64,000 nt of DNA, from the NCBI GenBank assembly GCA_003970805.2, contig CP051152.1:2914001-2978000 (forward strand), written 5' to 3'. Every line of letters starts with the position of its first letter. The stretch's first letter is position 1. The notes under the pieces are model-generated. The model ran no database searches, was not told the origin of the DNA, and saw only the letters and a program-made list of their open reading frames with translations. This document shows, one piece after another, positions 61,468-64,000 of the stretch. Source of the stretch: Undibacterium piscinae. GTDB lineage: Bacteria; Pseudomonadota; Gammaproteobacteria; Burkholderiales; Burkholderiaceae_D. Made by a program: the position numbers and the translations under genes.

Positions 61468-62709
61468 ATGACTTCGCCTATCAACAAACCCGTCCATGCG
61501 CTGCAGACGCTGTTTCCGGTCAAGGACGGCTGCCTGCAGGTCGGCGGTATCGCTTTGAGCCGTCTGGCGCAAAGGGTGGGCCGTACGCCTTTTTTTGCCT
61601 ATGACCGGGCTTTGCTCAGTGCGCGCGTGGCACACTTGCGCGCCGCCTTGCCGCCTGAACTGCGCTTGCATTATTCGATTAAGGCCAATCCCATGCCGGC
61701 ATTGGTGCAGCATATGGCGCGCCTGGTTGATGGTCTCGATGTGGCCTCTGCCGGCGAACTGAAATGTGCGCTCGATACCGGCATCACCGCACACGACATC
61801 AGTTTTGCCGGACCAGGTAAAACCGATGCGGAACTATCGCAGGCGCTGGCTGCCGGAGTGCTGATCCACCTGGAATCGGCTAGCGAGATGGAACGGCTGG
61901 ATCGCCTGGCGATGGCTATGGGGATCGCACCCCAAGTCGTGCTCAGGGTTAACCCCGATTTTGAATTGAAGTCATCCGGCATGAAAATGGCAGGCGGTGC
62001 CAAACCCTTCGGTATCGATGCCGAACTGGTGCCTGCCTTGTTGCAAAGGATGGCGGCGCTCTCTATGGATTTTCATGGTCTGCAGATTTTTTGCGGCTCG
62101 CAAAATCTGAAAGCGCAAGCAATTGTCGAGGCGCAGTCCAACACCTTCCGGCTTGCCATCGAACTAGCCGAATATGCGCCGCGTCCGTTGCGTTTGCTCA
62201 ATATCGGCGGTGGCTTAGGGATACCTTATTTCCCGGGGGAAGTAGCGCTTGATCTCAGTTCGATTAGCGATAATTTGCGGCAATGGATGCCGAAAGTCGG
62301 CGCCGCATTGCCAGGCGTCCAGGTCGCGCTGGAATCTGGCCGCTATCTGGTCGGTGAAGCCGGCATTTATGTCGCCAAAGTTATCGACAGGAAAATTTCC
62401 CGTGGCGAGGTATTTCTGGTGACCGACGGTGGCATGCACCATCATCTGGCTGCGTCCGGTAATCTGGGGCAAGTGATACGCAAGAACTATCCTGTGGCAG
62501 TCGGCAATAAGATGTCCGGCAGCGAGCGCGAATCAGCGACGGTGGTCGGGCCCTTGTGTACTCCGCTCGATGTATTGGCCGGGCAAATCGAGCTGGCCAA
62601 GGCAGACGTGGGCGATTTGATCGTGGTGTTTCAGTCAGGTGCGTATGGCTTGACGGCAAGTCCGAATGATTTTCTGAGTCACGCTAAGCCAGTCGAGGTA
62701 TTGGTCTAG
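61468..62709 (+). CDS. PLP-dependent decarboxylase, exosortase A-associated
   Basis: 413 residues from ATG 61468; the frame is open further upstream but through the palindromic repeat. Group IV (alanine racemase-fold) decarboxylase: the PLP lysine is in LHYSIKANPMPALVQHMARL, with FAGPGKTDAELSQALAAGVL and LNIGGGLGIPYF (phosphate-binding GGG), and the C-terminal barrel with TVVGPLCTPLDVLA (Cys near the active site) and VFQSGAYGLTASPNDFLSH. Similar to diaminopimelate and ornithine decarboxylases, here tied to the exosortase A locus, together with the acyl-CoA ligase. Substrate unknown. Confidence 0.9.
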   Translation: MTSPINKPVHALQTLFPVKDGCLQVGGIALSRLAQRVGRTPFFAYDRALLSARVAHLRAALPPELRLHYSIKANPMPALVQHMARLVDGLDVASAGELKCALDTGITAHDISFAGPGKTDAELSQALAAGVLIHLESASEMERLDRLAMAMGIAPQVVLRVNPDFELKSSGMKMAGGAKPFGIDAELVPALLQRMAALSMDFHGLQIFCGSQNLKAQAIVEAQSNTFRLAIELAEYAPRPLRLLNIGGGLGIPYFPGEVALDLSSISDNLRQWMPKVGAALPGVQVALESGRYLVGEAGIYVAKVIDRKISRGEVFLVTDGGMHHHLAASGNLGQVIRKNYPVAVGNKMSGSERESATVVGPLCTPLDVLAGQIELAKADVGDLIVVFQSGAYGLTASPNDFLSHAKPVEVLV

Positions 62710-62807
62710 GTAAATGCCGGCCATTAGGCTTGTAAATATGATGCAAAAAATACCAAACTTCATTACACTGTAGCTTCTTAGTCATAGCGTTAAAACATCT
62801 TTTTTTA

Positions 62808-63620
62808 ATGGATATTTTTATTCCCTCCAATATGAATAATTTAACTTTCCTTAAATGTGTTTTATCGCTCTGCGTGATATTTCCGCTGGGCTTGCCTCAG
62901 CTGGTCCGCGCGGCGGATTTTCCCGTCATCGTTAAAACGGTCAAGCCATCGGTGGTCGCGGTAGGCACCTTTCAGAAAACCCGTAGCCCGGCGGTCAGCT
63001 TTTCCGGAACCGGTTTTGTGGTCGGTGATGGCCTCACCATTATCACCAATGCCCATGTCGTCAATGGCGCGCTGAAAGAGGAAAGCGGCGGCGTGCCAGG
63101 CACCATCGGTATTTTGGCTGGCAAGGGCGAGGCGGCAGAATTCAGGCCGGCGACCATAGTCGCGATTGATGATGAGCATGATCTGGCCAGGCTGAGGATA
63201 GGCGGGACGCCTTTGCCAGCGCTGGAACTTGGTGATGCCGGCAAGGTTGCCGAAGGACAGGCGATTGCCCTGACTGGCTTTCCGCTGGCGATGTCTTTAG
63301 GTTTTCATCACGCGACTCACCGTGGTTTTATCTCCGCCATAACGCCTATCGCCAAGCCTGGACTGGATTCGCGCCGGCTCGACCCTAAGGTCGTGGCGCA
63401 ATTGAGACGTACGCCGTTTTCCATTTTTCAGCTTGATACCACCGCCTATCCCGGCAATAGCGGTAGTCCGGTCTATGATCCGGAAACCGGGGTAGTGCTG
63501 GGCGTTATTAATATGGTGTTCGTCAAGGGGCTCAAAGAGACCGCGATCACCAGCCCTAGCGGCATCAGTTATGCCATACCGGTGAATTTTGTCCATGATT
63601 TGTTGCAAAAGAAAATGTAA
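62808..63620 (+). CDS. secreted trypsin-like serine protease (S1, DegP-like)
   Basis: 270 residues. Signal peptide to about LVRAADF (residues 1-36). Catalytic triad H83 (IITNAHVVNG), D125 (DDEHDLARL) and S218 (YPGNSGSPVYD). The PGNSGSP motif and absence of a PDZ domain mark a short S1C-type protease acting in the periplasm or outside. It may work with the PEP-CTERM/polysaccharide locus; some exosortase loci carry such proteases. It sits 98 bases after the decarboxylase and 108 before the dehydrogenase. Confidence 0.85.
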   Translation: MDIFIPSNMNNLTFLKCVLSLCVIFPLGLPQLVRAADFPVIVKTVKPSVVAVGTFQKTRSPAVSFSGTGFVVGDGLTIITNAHVVNGALKEESGGVPGTIGILAGKGEAAEFRPATIVAIDDEHDLARLRIGGTPLPALELGDAGKVAEGQAIALTGFPLAMSLGFHHATHRGFISAITPIAKPGLDSRRLDPKVVAQLRRTPFSIFQLDTTAYPGNSGSPVYDPETGVVLGVINMVFVKGLKETAITSPSGISYAIPVNFVHDLLQKKM

Positions 63621-63728
63621 GTCATGAAGTGCTGATATCCGACCCTCTCTGTGCCTGCCAGTTTGGCGTGGAGTGCGGGGTCACAGGATGTCTGTCTATT
63701 TTTAATATTATTTAAAGTGAAAATTTTA

Positions 63729-64000
63729 TGAGTACAGTTGGCGTAGTGGGACTCGGATATGTGGGCATGCCGTTGGCGGTCGAGTTTGGCAAAAAGCTCA
63801 AGACCATAGGATTTGATCTTTCGGCTAAAAAAATAGCCAGCTATAAACAGTTTATCGACCCCACCGGCGAGCTCAGCAGCGACGAATTGCACGCGGCACG
63901 TCATTTGAGCGTGAGTACCGATCCTGGCGAATTGGCGCAAGCCGATTACCTCATCATTGCCGTGCCTACGCCCGTCGATCTGGCGCATAACCCTGACTTT
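63729..64000 (+). CDS. UDP-sugar dehydrogenase (WbpO/TviB-like), partial
   Basis: The start of the gene is present and the window ends inside it (about 90 residues). MSTVGVVGLGYVGMPLAVEF carries the Rossmann NAD-binding GxGYVG motif. The following GFDLSAKKIASYKQFIDPTG and YLIIAVPTPVD match nucleotide sugar 6-dehydrogenases of the UDP-GlcNAc/GalNAc type. It would supply a uronic acid sugar for the polysaccharide. The first ~90 residues look intact. Confidence 0.93.

Overview
The window looks like chromosomal DNA of a betaproteobacterium of the order Burkholderiales, probably family Oxalobacteraceae (Undibacterium-like). This is inferred from gene content and order: rpmH-rnpA-yidD-yidC-mnmE diverging from dnaA-dnaN-gyrB, a PEP-CTERM/exosortase A polysaccharide locus with PrsK/PrsR, a compact type II secretion-like operon, moderate GC and many dispersed palindromes. 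No search was run, so the genus is a guess.

Layout. (1) 1-4650: an accessory tract of small, mostly membrane, hypothetical genes, nearly all on the + strand. It carries attC-like palindromes and duplicated modules and looks like an eroded integron cassette array. (2) 4700-16600: ordinary accessory genes: SRPBCC protein, a repeat-rich TonB/TolA-like protein, HPF/RaiA factor, thioredoxin-like protein, serine hydrolase, YHS protein, glutaredoxin, DoxX, histidine phosphatase, GNAT, LysE exporter with a divergent LysR, and a CNNM/CBS transporter. (3) 16600-27465: a segment bounded by two direct ~900 bp copies of an alkB-like gene plus flanks. It holds an orphan CdiI immunity gene with a toxin-tail remnant, a truncated pirin, OsmC, a phospholipase C/discoidin pseudogene, LysR, GNAT, DUF1203, and a chromate-resistance operon (chrB, chrA and a superoxide dismutase-rhodanese fusion). 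(4) 27500-30450: decayed DNA with a LysR remnant, a RhuM-like gene and a NACHT-type NTPase C-terminus abutting gyrB. (5) 30440-40300: the replication-origin region. gyrB appears broken at its 3' end (two single-base frameshifts and a replaced tail). (6) 40300-42050: a truncated luxE and an intact luxC-type acyl-CoA reductase. (7) 42034-51269: an 11-gene type II secretion/type IV pilus-like operon on the - strand. (8) 51700-64000: the PEP-CTERM/exosortase locus: a PEP-CTERM protein, a subtilase fused in frame to an EpsB-type sugar transferase, PrsK/PrsR, an acyl-CoA ligase with a frameshift, a PLP-dependent decarboxylase, a trypsin-like protease and the start of a UDP-sugar dehydrogenase.

How the genes work together. 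Region 8 should make and control an extracellular polysaccharide together with PEP-CTERM protein sorting, with PrsK/PrsR as the sigma-54 switch. Region 7 builds a secretin-based envelope machine. chrB-chrA-SOD/rhodanese is a self-contained chromate export and oxidative-stress unit. A ~70 bp palindromic repeat occurs about ten times, mostly just after genes.

Most striking observations: the subtilase-EpsB fusion, the disrupted gyrB next to a NACHT fragment, the SOD-rhodanese fusion in the chr operon, the orphan CDI immunity module, the alkB-bounded direct repeat, the cassette-like tract, and two homologous ORFs of fewer than 50 codons.
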